Origin: Carallia brachiata
Lineage: Eukaryota; Streptophyta; Magnoliopsida; Malpighiales; Rhizophoraceae
Assembly: GCA_021464245.1 (NCBI GenBank)
Contig: JADCRB010000040.1
Coordinates: forward strand, 7,350,575-7,414,574
Length of the DNA: 64,000 bases
Direction of reading: 5' to 3'
Shown here: in pieces, positions 23,646-35,417 of the stretch
How the letters are laid out: each line of letters begins with the position of its first letter
How positions within the stretch are numbered: the stretch's first letter is position 1
Position numbers and translations under genes: made by a program
The notes under the pieces: generated by a model
What the model saw: only the letters and a program-made list of their open reading frames with translations
The model's database searches: none
What the model was told of the DNA's origin: nothing

Positions 23646-26389
23646 CGATGTATTGATTCTCGTCAAAGTGTCAGGCTTCACTTTTGTTAGCTTCTTTGTC
23701 TTTTGATTGAAATCAACTTGGTGCATCGTTTACTGGAAATAATTGCCCGTAGAAATGCTGCCTTTATGCAAACAGCTGCACATTCGATCACATTCCGATG
23801 GGAATTTATGGAAAAAGATGGCCAATTGATTTGTCTCCTGCTCTGAATCATTGATAGTGTCTGCATTCTGTTCATTAACCCAATACTCGGATCTGTTTCC
23901 ACTTGGGCATTTTTAGCACTTATTCTGGTATCAGGATATGCACCTTCACGAGCAAGTTGTGTTATTCTCGTGTATGTCAGTTGGATTTATGTATGAATGC
24001 CAAATGTTTACCTGATGCAAGGTATTGCTACGGATTCTACTGGGACCTGGGAAACAATTTTTTTGTGACCAAGAAGCAATTACTTCAGAAAACTTGGCAA
24101 TTATCCTTCACCTTCTAGAGCAGGCAAAGAAAAAAAGTGGTGATGATTGCTCCTTTTAACAGCATGGGGGACTGTCACAGTTAGAACATTTTTCTCTAAT
24201 AAGAGTAAGCATTTAAATTATCACAGTGATTCTCTCTCTCAGCTTGTGCGCAAAGACACAAATCTGATCACAGGGCTGCCATTTTTGTACAAAAAATTTT
24301 TCTTCTGCTAAAACGTTGATGAAGAGATAACAGGAAACTCCCCTGTTATTTGCATTAAAATCCTAAGTATTCATTTTGTTTACTGTTCAAACGGTTTGGC
24401 GGAAAAACCTAACTGAACCAATCCAAGCCAGTCGGCTGTACTTGATGAAAACTTGAAAAGAAAAAATGATCCTGTGGGAAAAAAACTAAGGTGCGACACT
24501 ACTAAAAAAGGATATATATATTAAATAAGCACCTAAGACAAGAGTACAAGAGTAGAAGACACTTTTTTTTTCTTTTCAGTAAAAAAAAAAGACGAGTACA
24601 AGGCACCTTATTTAATATAAAGCATAAAAAAACAAGCCTCCCTACTTGCTTCCTCAAACAACATTAGCAAGTACTAAGCAACGCACTTATTGCGAGGACT
24701 AAGCTGCCACCACGTTACCTTGATGGTGTGTCCAGATCGTGAGATTTTGATGGAAAAGAACATTATAAAAAAAATTATAAAAAAAATAAGTAAAAAATAA
24801 AATTTTATATTTAAATTATATAAAAAAATAATAAAAAATATATAGATAAAATTATAAAAATATTACTACAAAGAATTGAATAATAAGTTAAAATTATTAT
24901 AATATCCCTACAATTAATTAATAAATTAGAGGTTATTTTAATAATTATGCTGACATATGTTTTGTTTTTTAAATTACTGTTTTCTCTGACATGCCAGTAA
25001 CTTTTCACCTTTCTAATTCCTTCCCAACAGTCCTCAAAGTACATTGAAATTTGAATTTTCTTTTTTATACTTTTCTCATACTTAAAATAAATACACTGTA
25101 AGAGTTTTGCATCTTCTTTCATGCTTCTAATGCAATTACTGGGGATGAGAGTTCAAGTTTTAGTAATTATTATTCTTTTCTAATTTTGCAGCTTCCCTAA
25201 TTAAAAAAAAAAAAAATTCCCATCTTCAATGTCTGCCTTCATCTCTCACAAACCACAGACAAGTCCTGTAATTACAATAATAAAAAAAAAATAAAAGTGC
25301 ACCATTTTGGTCAGTTCACCGATGCATGGTGTCCAATATTTGGTCGTTCTCCAAAAGCTCTCCCTCTCCAAAAGATAAGTAGTCAGATCTTTGGACTTGC
25401 GATGAAGGAAAAATTACGTCTTGCTACTTGGTTGATGATGTGAACTCTGGATTTGGACTGGATACAACAACTATCAAAGTCCTGGTGCCACTTTAGCACA
25501 ACGCGACAACCATCTACATATAAACAAAATCGCATACTATCAAATTGTATCGCTAACCAAGTAGTCTAATCATAAGACATTAGCTCCTGATTCTAGCAAT
25601 TGGAATTCAGATTTTGATAACAACCACGAAATCGTTGTGAAAACAATTGTTAAACACCGCAAATCATGGGCTTAATTTATTTATTTATTTTTTTGGTTTA
25701 GAATGTCTTGATGAATAGAAAATATAGGTTATAACTCTAATTTCCTATATCAAATGGGAAAAAGCGAAAACTATAGTTGCAAATTGCAAGTTGAAACAAT
25801 TATCACATGCATGCACACACTTACAAAAAAAAAAAAGAAGATAATAATCATAATAATAATTTTAAAAATAAATTAGCTGCCTAGTGATGTTATTTTTTCT
25901 ATTAGTGCAACTAAAACCTCAATAACTTTTCTTTCATAGCCGGTAGCCCGAATTCATTTTCACATGGATGTACCTCACAGGCAGCTCTTTCCTTTTTCCT
26001 CTCGTTTTTTCTTTTTTTTTTTCCTAGTCTGTTCCTGTTTTCTTTCACTTTATTGCTTTTGGATTCTTTTTGTTTTTTTGTGCGAAAACTAAAGATTCAA
26101 TTCTAAATCCGAAAATAAGGGTTCACATGACTCTCTAACACTAACCCTATGTTTCTTTCGGTCTTTAATACGTAATAAACGTTATGACTAGTAGCTCGCC
26201 TTTCGATTCTTTTTTTTTTTATCTAATAGAACTGGTAGCTCAATGTAAAGGGAGAGAAATGTGAGTGTTAAATCTTAATTTTAATCTTAAACCTGAAAAT
26301 TAAAAATACACACTTTTAACTAACTGAATTAAACTTCGTCCTCTTTATTTTTTTCACCGCTCTCCTCTAAAGATTTAACCCGTGCAAGT
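23646..26389. other. RNase H2A 3' flank and AT-rich spacer
   Basis: The first few hundred bases are presumably 3' UTR. The remainder holds AT-rich and homopolymer tracts, but no reading frame resembles a known protein and no RNA gene is evident. Confidence 0.5.
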
Positions 26390-26528
26390 TGCCTAGCCCA
26401 ATTGGGGTAGAGGCCCACACACTAGAATGTGGTCCAAATCAGTCCAATTAGTTGAAAGCTCCCGTCCATTTTTCCCCAAGCCTATATAATTATAATAAGC
26501 ACTGTTAAGGCGCGGCAGAAACCCTAGG
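26390..26528 (+). promoter_or_regulatory. eS25 promoter: site II motifs and telo-box
   Basis: Two site II elements are visible on the complementary strand as AGCCCA (26395-26400) and GGCCCA (26412-26417). A telo-box-like AAACCCTAGG lies near 26519-26528, about 45 bases before the ATG. The combination of site II (TGGGCY) and telo-box is the known signature of plant ribosomal protein and cell-growth gene promoters. A plausible TATA-like TATATAATTATAA lies near 26483. Confidence 0.75.
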
Positions 26529-26568
26529 TAGAAGAGTCACCCGGTCTTTCTCTTCGAGTGTAATCGCT

Positions 26569-28636
<2,068 letters not shown>

Positions 28637-29139
28637 GACACAAATTGTATTGAGAGGAAGTCCTGTCAGATTTTGTTGTTTATTTTATCAATCTAGTTGA
28701 GATTTAACTTTTTATTTTATTTGATTTTTTGCTGTGATTGATGTTTTAACACAGGAGGCACTGTTTCCGATTAGGCAATGGGACACTTTGATATTCAATC
28801 GTTTGGTTCGGGGGTGCATGTCTGGCTTTTGTTAAGAGTCCTATGAACGCTAAATTGGAGTCTTGTGGTTGCGTATTAAGCGATGGAATATAACTTGATT
28901 TAAGTCTAAAGTGGTGTCTGGTTTTTAAATATACGGCGTTGGGGTTGAAGGATAAATAATTGGATGCTAGAGGATCTTTATATTATGGGTACACATAGGT
29001 GGAAGTATAGTGGATAAACAGTAATTTGAATTATTAGATTGAAAAAAATATAAATTTGAAAAATAAAAAATATATAAATTATTAATTGTTGTTAGATTAA
29101 TTAATTATTTATTTTGTGTATTTAAAAGGGAATGGGTAC
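28637..29139. other. eS25 3' UTR and spacer
   Basis: About 28637-28920 is likely 3' UTR (AT-rich, T-rich). Nothing else is recognised before the repeat at 29140. Confidence 0.55.
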
Positions 29140-29460
29140 CTTGGACTAAGCCAAAAGGACTGTACGGGTATTGAGTACAATAAAAATAATAATATCAAAG
29201 TAAAATAATTAATATATATACATATATGTATTATAAATATAATTATAACAATTATATATAACTATATAACAAGAGATATATACAGGTATTGTGTTTTTTC
29301 GCGTATTTCACATAGCCTAGCTTAATATTTGAAAAGGCGCATGTGCCTAAAGACCCAGCCCAACGATCTGTACGGATATTAAGTATAACAAAAATAATAA
29401 TAACAAAATAAAATAATTAATATACATACAAATCATAATTATTAATATAATTATACTTAC
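29140..29460 (+). repeat. Two-copy direct repeat, period about 214 bp
   Basis: CTGTACGGGTATTGAGTA near 29160 and CTGTACGGATATTAAGTA near 29371 open two related segments. Each continues with ACAATAAAAATAATAA-like sequence, AAAATAATTAATATA and AT-rich tails. No coding content. Confidence 0.7.
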
Positions 29461-30006
29461 TACAATCTATAGTCATTAACTTGTACTCACTAACAATCTT
29501 AGCTGAACACAAAAGAAAGAAAGAGAAAAAAAAAAGATTTAATAACTAATTTTGTTCAAAACATTTTTTTAATTTGTCAATTATTGCCTATAAATTTTTT
29601 TAAAAATTCTATCTATCATGTTATTTTGTTAGATTAATTATATGTATGTCATTCTTTCACTTGAATATGTATACATAGTATTTAATAGTGTCTTATCAGA
29701 TCAAACATCTTATTTTAACATGTCACGTCATTTCAGGATGATGGTGTAGCACATGAAAATTTAATTGTTTTTAGTATTTTCAAAAATTATTAACAATTAA
29801 AGAAAAAAATAAAAAAATTTAAGAAAAGAAATTCATTTTTCTCTGCACCCTCTCCCTCTCTCTTTCTCTTCCTTTCTCCCTTTCTCTCTCTTTGCCTCTC
29901 TCTCCTTCATTTCTCTCTCACCAGAAAACAAATTATGTGTGAAAATTGGGTTTTGTTGAGAAAATTTGGTGCAATGGTTATTTAGATAATGATGGGCATA
30001 GTGTTA

Positions 30007-30538
30007 TAGAAGTGTTCATAATTTAGTTAATTGAACTGAAGCATTATAACTGTTTTTTAATTGAAATTTTTAATTATATAAAATTGAAAATTGTTCTAAA
30101 ACTGAAAATTTAATAAATTAAAATTTAGTTAACTGAATTTAACTACAAAAAAATTTAAAATTTTGATATAAACTTAAAAAAATATTTTTGATATATTTTT
30201 AAAAGAAAATTAATATTATGATTATATATGTAATATAAATAAGTGATTATTTAAGATATAATAATATTTTATTAACATTTATTTGTTAATAATAATTGTA
30301 TTAGTAATATTTTTTTTTATCATAAAAGAATTTAAAAAAATTGTATATAAAATAGCATTTCGGTTTGGTTAACTGTAGTTTTTAAATATTAGAAATTAAA
30401 ATTGAACTGAAAATTTTAGTTTTCATTTAGTTCAGTTAACAAATTATAAAATTGGTTCGATTAACTATAAATTCGATTTGGTTCAATTTAGTTTTCTCAA
30501 TTAACTGAAATTTCTTAATTTTTTTATGAACACCCTTA
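30007..30538. mobile_element. Possible small TIR element inside the long-TIR element
   Basis: The ends are inverted relatives: GTGTTCATAATTTAGTTAATTG on the left (near 30012) and, read on the minus strand, GGGTGTTCATAAAAAAATTAA at the right end (30536). Both ends continue with AT-rich GTTAATTGA and GAACTGAA motifs. The flanking 8-mers do not match, so limits are uncertain. Confidence 0.45.
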
Positions 30539-30642
30539 GTACTTTCCACGTCTCCAACGTGATTATAAATTATAATTTATTGTTTGTTCTATTTGTCTTG
30601 TCATTTTGTTGTGGAAGGTGTGGGAGAAATAGGGGCTAGAGA

Positions 30643-31223
30643 TAGGACTATAAATGACCTGATTCGCTCATTAAGAGCTAAGAGGTTTGAATTGATAAGG
30701 GCTCGTTTGAGTTCGTTTATTTAAGTAAACGAGTAATTCCCAAGCTTAATTTGAAAACTCGTGTCATAAACGAATAGAGTTTGAGTAAGGTCAAACACAG
30801 CTTGTTAGAGCTTATGAACAGCTCGTTTAATGAGTTTGGTAAAACTCGATAACAGGCTCGATTAAAGAATCATTTATGAACTCATTTATAGTATCATTAA
30901 TAGATATTTTATAATCATTTATAATTTTTTTTTGTATTCATTTATAAATTATAAGATTTAATGTACCATTTTGATATGAAGAAAAAATATCACTTTTAAA
31001 TAATATTTAAAACTTATTTCTGTAAAAAAAATATTAAAAATACTTCCAAATCGAGTCGAGTCGAGCCAATCCCGAGCTTTATCAATAGTTCCTCGAGTCG
31101 AGTTTGAGCCTTGTTTTTTAGGCTTGTCCCGAGCTTACGCCGAGTTCGAGCCCTATAAATTCTGAGCCGAGCCAAGCCCGATCACACATAAGTTAGGTTC
31201 GGCTTGGCTTATTTGCAGCCCTA
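30643..31223. mobile_element. hAT-type non-autonomous element, 581 bp
   Basis: The left end is TAGGACTATAAATGACC; the right end, reverse-complemented, is TAGGGCTGCAAATAAGCC. The flanking 8-mers GCTAGAGA and GTTGGAGA agree at six of eight positions, as expected for an aged hAT 8-bp target duplication. Subterminal GAGCCGAGCC and CGAGTCGAG motifs match the sister element at 32625-33468. There is no coding capacity. Confidence 0.75.
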
Positions 31224-32624
31224 GTTGGAGAGGAAGAAAGAGAGGCAGTGGTGCTGGAGGAAGGTCATGAGAGGATGGTGGTGGTGAGACCTGAGAATTG
31301 GGGAGGAGAGAGAAAGAAAGTAGGGATTGAGAGAGGGGAAGGAAGGAGCAGAGAGAAATGAATTTCTTTTTTTAAATTTTTTTAACTTTTTTTTAATTGT
31401 TAATGATTTTTTAAAACATTTTAAAAAATAATTTTTATGTACCACATTATCACTTTGGATAAGGTGGAATGCTTAATGTACTACATCATCACTTTTGATA
31501 ATGTCGCATGTTAAAATGACATGCTTGGTTTTTACAACAATTTTGGATGTCACGTATGCATATTTAACAAAAAAAAAATGTATGAGTATAATTAGTGTGA
31601 GGGAGTTAACGTGGTAGATAAAATTAAAAAAAGAAGATTATAGGCAATAAGTGACAAATCAAAGCACGTTGCAAGTAAAATTAAGGGTTAAAAGCATTTG
31701 AATTCTTGTAATTTGCTTGTTTTACAATTTACCTCATCGTAATTTTAATTTAGATTATTAACACCTCTGTAATTTTTAATTTTGATGATTAAAACTCCTG
31801 TTTAAGATTCTGTCAATTTAATTAATCAAACTTACGCCATTTTAAAAATGTTATTTTTTAGTAAACTAAACTAAAATTGTAAAAGTCATTTTGATAATTC
31901 TTATTTTCCACCTCAAGCTTCTTAAAACCCAATTAAAATACTAAATTGAAATCGTGAACCTAAACCATCTTCTTCTGTACCAAAGCCTATAATTCTAAGA
32001 GGAACAAACGCTTCGTCTTCTTATTCCTCTATCTTCTTTCGTTCTTTCTTCTTCTGGTTTGAAGTGAACAAGGAAATATCATAAATCAGGTTAAAATTCT
32101 TTTAGGGTACATTTGATATATAGACTAAATAGTGTGGTATAAGAATAATATAGGTTAACATAGCATAAGATATGTTAGATTACTAACTTATGTTATGTTT
32201 GGATGTCATCAAATAGTATAGAATAATTATCATATTTAATATTTGGATGATATGAGATATAATAGTATACTACATAAAAATGATTTTTTTACCTTTAGAA
32301 ATAATGAATTTACATTTACTATTAATGTTAATATTTTTATTAAAAGTAATTAAAATTAAGTAATAAAATTAATATTTGTTTTACATGTTATTATACATTA
32401 TATTGTTTATAATTTTTCAATTTTGTATAAATTTTTTTTTAAAATTAAGTATTAATTTTATTTATACAAATAAATTTTAAGATATTAAAGAAAAGAAATT
32501 AATATTTTCTTAATTTTTTGAGGAAAAAATTAAATAAATTAGGAGATATAAATTTTCAAATTTATATAAAGGAAAATGAAAGAATTAGCGAGAGAGAGAC
32601 AGAGAGAGAGAAGAAGGGAGGAAG

Positions 32625-33468
32625 TAGGGCTGCAAACGAACTAATGCGCTCATTAAAAGCTCGGAGGCTCGGTTCAATAATAGCTCGTTCGAGCTCGTTT
32701 GTTAAATTAATGAGCCGAGCTCGAGCCTAATCATAAAGCTCGTTTATTAAACGAGCCAAGCCTGAACAACATTGAGCTCGACTCGTTAAAACTCGTGAAT
32801 AACTCGGTTATGAGGCTCGGTAAAGTTCAATAAAAAAACAAATATTTTGACTTACTTAATGCCCATGGCTCTTAAAAAGCCATGAGCTCAATGAAAAGAA
32901 AAAAAAACATGCAAAGTATTCGAGGCTTGAGTTAATTTATAGAATTTTGCCCTCCATCTCTTGCATTGCTCAGTGATATGGGATATCATATTGTTCAATT
33001 GCCTTTGTATTTGTGTTATAATAAGAAGATCACATCTCAACCGCTGGAGACACCTTAGCTCATCTCAATCGTTGATGGATTAGCTTAGTATTTTAGTGAA
33101 ACGGTGCGTTGAGCACTAAGTTAATTTGTTTGTCTTTGTGAAGATCCTATATTGATAATGAATGCACAGGTGGGAAGGAAAAGTTCTATATATTTAGCTC
33201 ACCCCTTCCATTTGTTTTAACTGAAACTCTTTTTGTTTTTAGAAATAAAGTAGAGCCCAAAATTTTGGGCTTAGTTTTAACTTTTTAATGGGTTTTATGT
33301 GTAACATTTCAAATATTCAAGCCAAGCTCGAGCTTAAGTATAAATTAGGCGAGCCAAGCTCGAGCTTTAATTTCTAAGCTTGAGTCGAGCTCAAGCTTTC
33401 AAAATTTTTTGACGAGTTGAGCCCAAACACCCCTAAATTTGGCTTGACTCGACTCATATGCAGCTCTA
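32625..33468. mobile_element. hAT-type non-autonomous element, 844 bp, perfect 8-bp target duplication
   Basis: The left end TAGGGCTGCAAACGAAC and right end (reverse complement) TAGAGCTGCATATGAGTCG are inverted repeats. Perfect GGAGGAAG copies lie at 32617-32624 and 33469-33476. The subterminal regions are crowded with AGCTCG and GAGCCAAG motifs, typical of short hAT derivatives. A small hairpin ATGGCTCTTAAAAAGCCAT lies near 32866-32884. No coding capacity. Confidence 0.88.
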
Positions 33469-33700
33469 GGAGGAAGGAGGAGAGAGGGAGGAGGGAGGAG
33501 AGAGAAAGGGATGTGAGAGAGAGAGATGAGGAGTAAGAGAGAGAAGAGGGGGAGAGAGAAAGGGAAGAGAGAGAGAGACGAGGAAAGAGAGAGAGAGAGG
33601 AGGGATGAGAGAAAAAAGAAATAGAGAGAGAATGAGGAGTGAGAGAGAAGAGGGAGGAGAGGGAAAGGAAATAAGAGAGAGAGAGCAGATGAGAGAAAAA
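33469..33700 (+). repeat. GA-rich tract
   Basis: Nearly pure purine sequence built from GAGA, GGAG and GAAA words, continuing the GA-rich stretch at 32580-32624 that the hAT element interrupted. It ends in GAGAAAAATGAATTTTTTAAA, resembling the arm of the 29572-31664 element near 31350. Confidence 0.85.
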
Positions 33701-34338
33701 TGAATTTTTTAAATTTTACGTTAATTTTTTAAAAAATATTGAAAATTTATTTTAATTAAGAGGATGTTTTAGTAAATATATAATTTATTAACATTAATTC
33801 ATGATATGAAATAAATTAACTTACAAGAGTGAGAAAGATAGTATTATCTCATATTATATTATCTTATATCAATCTTATTAACTAACCAACTATGAATTAA
33901 TGTGTAATAGTTGGCCACTATTTTATCCTACCCTATCTTTTCATATGAAACAAACGCACCCTTAGATTCTTATATGTCTTTTTCAAGAGAATTGCTCAAG
34001 TTAAAATCATCTTCAATTGCACAGGATGGAGTTGTGCTGCAATATTGATTTTCAGTTCAATTGCCAATTTCTTTTTTGTTTCTATTTATTGATGAAAGAC
34101 AAAAAAATTCATAAATCACGTGCAACAATAGTGAGTTGCACTCGTATTCATAAAATTTCTGGGTGAATATTTCATAAATCACACGCATTAACTGTGGTTC
34201 CGTTATGGGCAAATATTTCTGCAATATCTGTAAATTTTATGATGACGATTATGTATAAATTTAATTATTCAAGTGAACTAGACAGAAGTTTTACGCATTG
34301 GGAGTTTCCTTTTTCATTGTGGTTCTTGTCCCTTTCAG

Positions 34339-34424
34339 AGGAGCAAAGGACAGTTTCACTGCAAAAGTTGCAGAAACTGATGAGCCAACCACGCTCAAAG
34401 ATCAAATCTTGGAGCAGGTGGGAT
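34339..34424 (+). other. Exon-like segment inside the long-TIR element
   Basis: A polypyrimidine tract plus CCCTTTCAG (to 34338) looks like a 3' splice site, and GGAGCAG followed by GTGGGA looks like a donor. Between them, one frame reads GAKDSFTAKVAETDEPTTLK and then DQILEQ, and stays open past the donor (QVGYLWKRENQLISKYPQPQ) to a stop near 34551. A second frame (EEQRTVSLQKLQKLMSQPRS) is also open. I do not recognise the protein. It could be a captured host exon. Confidence 0.35.
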
Positions 34425-34965
34425 ATTTGTGGAAAAGGGAAAATCAATTGATCTCCAAGTACCCTCAACCACAGCTTTGTAACGCTTCCCTGGCTTCAAT
34501 TTTTTGCACGACGAGCGCACCAGCTTTCTTTGTAGTCGTCGCCCTTGTATAATAGCAAGGATAGCAAAATAAATAAGTTTGCATCTTAATCTAATTCCAT
34601 TGTTCACTTCAAACCAAAAGAAGAAAGAAAGAAAGAAAGAAAGAAGATGGAGAAATAGGACGATGAAGCGTCTGGTCCTTCTAGAATTTTAGATTTTGGT
34701 ACGAAGGGAGATTGTTTAGCTTCGGAATTCTAATTTGGTCCTTTAATTGGATTTTAAGGAGGTGAAGGTGAAAAAATAAGAATTATCAAATGATTTTTAT
34801 AATTTTAATTTTAAAAAAATTGAATATTTTAAAAACAACTTAATTTGATTTGTTAAATTGACAGAATATTAAAAAAAAATTTTAATCGCTAAAATAAAAA
34901 ACTATAAGGTATTAATAGTATAAATTAAAATTATAGTGAAGTAGACCACAAATAAAACATCTCAC

Positions 34966-35417
34966 AAAAATTTAAATATATTCAATTTTAAAATTAATCA
35001 TTGTCTTTTTTAATCTTTTAAAATTGATAATCCATTTGAAATTAAAATTTTAAACCTCTAAAATTAAATATCTCAATTATTTTTTGAGTCTTTCAACAAT
35101 CATTATCTAATTACATTACATTGGGATTACCATTCTACAAAAATATGCCCCATGATGAATTATTGTCCACATGGCAAGAACCCATTAACATTGCACCAAG
35201 GCCCAACGAATTGCCGGCCTCTTTCAAAGGTTGGTCTTCCTGCATCAGAATATTAATCCGTGAATGGCAGGGCAGCAGCCCAGGTTGTTGGGGTGTATAC
35301 CCCACCATTTCAAGCGAGGTTTGACTGCTCCTCTCCCTCCCCTACATGCATCTGTAAGGTTCCTTACTAAAAAAAAAAAGAAGAATATTAGTGAAAGCCA
35401 GCGTTGGACTGACGGGA
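34966..35417. other. 5' flank of the phosphopantetheinyl transferase gene
   Basis: Spacer between the transposon nest and the next gene. It contains a GGCCCA motif near 35201 (site II-like) and a poly-A run near 35369. It likely carries promoter and 5' UTR. No TATA box is assigned with confidence. Confidence 0.5.

Larger units (their letters stand above)
29572..31664. mobile_element. Non-autonomous DNA element with long terminal inverted repeats
   Basis: The left arm (about 29572-29935) and the right arm (about 31664-31232) are inverted relatives. The outer ends are TTTGTCAATTATTGCCTATA and, reverse-complemented, TTTGTCACTTATTGCCTATA. Further matches are CATGTCA and CTTATCAGATCA-type blocks, GAAATTCATTTTTCTCTGC against its complement near 31338-31365, and a CT-rich arm against a GA-rich arm. 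Arms of about 350-430 bp and no transposase point to a MULE-like or foldback element. No convincing flanking duplication was found. It is interrupted by the hAT-type element at 30643-31223 and probably by the one at 30007-30538. Confidence 0.75.
32105..33961. mobile_element. PIF/Harbinger-type (Tourist-like) element with TTA duplication
   Basis: The left terminus GGGTACATTTGATATAT and right terminus, reverse-complemented, GGGTGCGTTTGTTTCATAT are imperfect inverted repeats. Both are flanked directly by TTA (32102-32104 and 33962-33964), the target duplication of this superfamily. Inner sequences such as GATATGAGATATAATAGTAT and its inverse near 33870 extend the similarity. There is no transposase. 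A GA-rich region in its middle was itself the target of the hAT-type element at 32625-33468. Confidence 0.75.
31700..34965. mobile_element. Long-TIR (MULE-like) element carrying two nested insertions
   Basis: Terminal inverted repeats of about 375 bp: left about 31710-32090, right about 34960-34595. Matching blocks on the two strands include TAATTTTAATTTA, ATTCTGTCAATTTAA, TTTTGATAATTCTTATTTT, AATTCTA(A)GA, ACGCTTC and TTTGGTTTGAAGTGAACAA. No transposase is seen. After subtracting the nested 32105-33961 insertion the element is about 1.4 kb with about 630 bp of internal sequence, which contains an exon-like segment (34339-34424). Exact termini and target duplication are not resolved. Confidence 0.75.

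Noticed and set aside
30007..30538. 8-bp target duplication for the small TIR element
   Set aside because: Candidate flanks TAGTGTTA and GTACTTTC do not match, so only the inverted ends are claimed.
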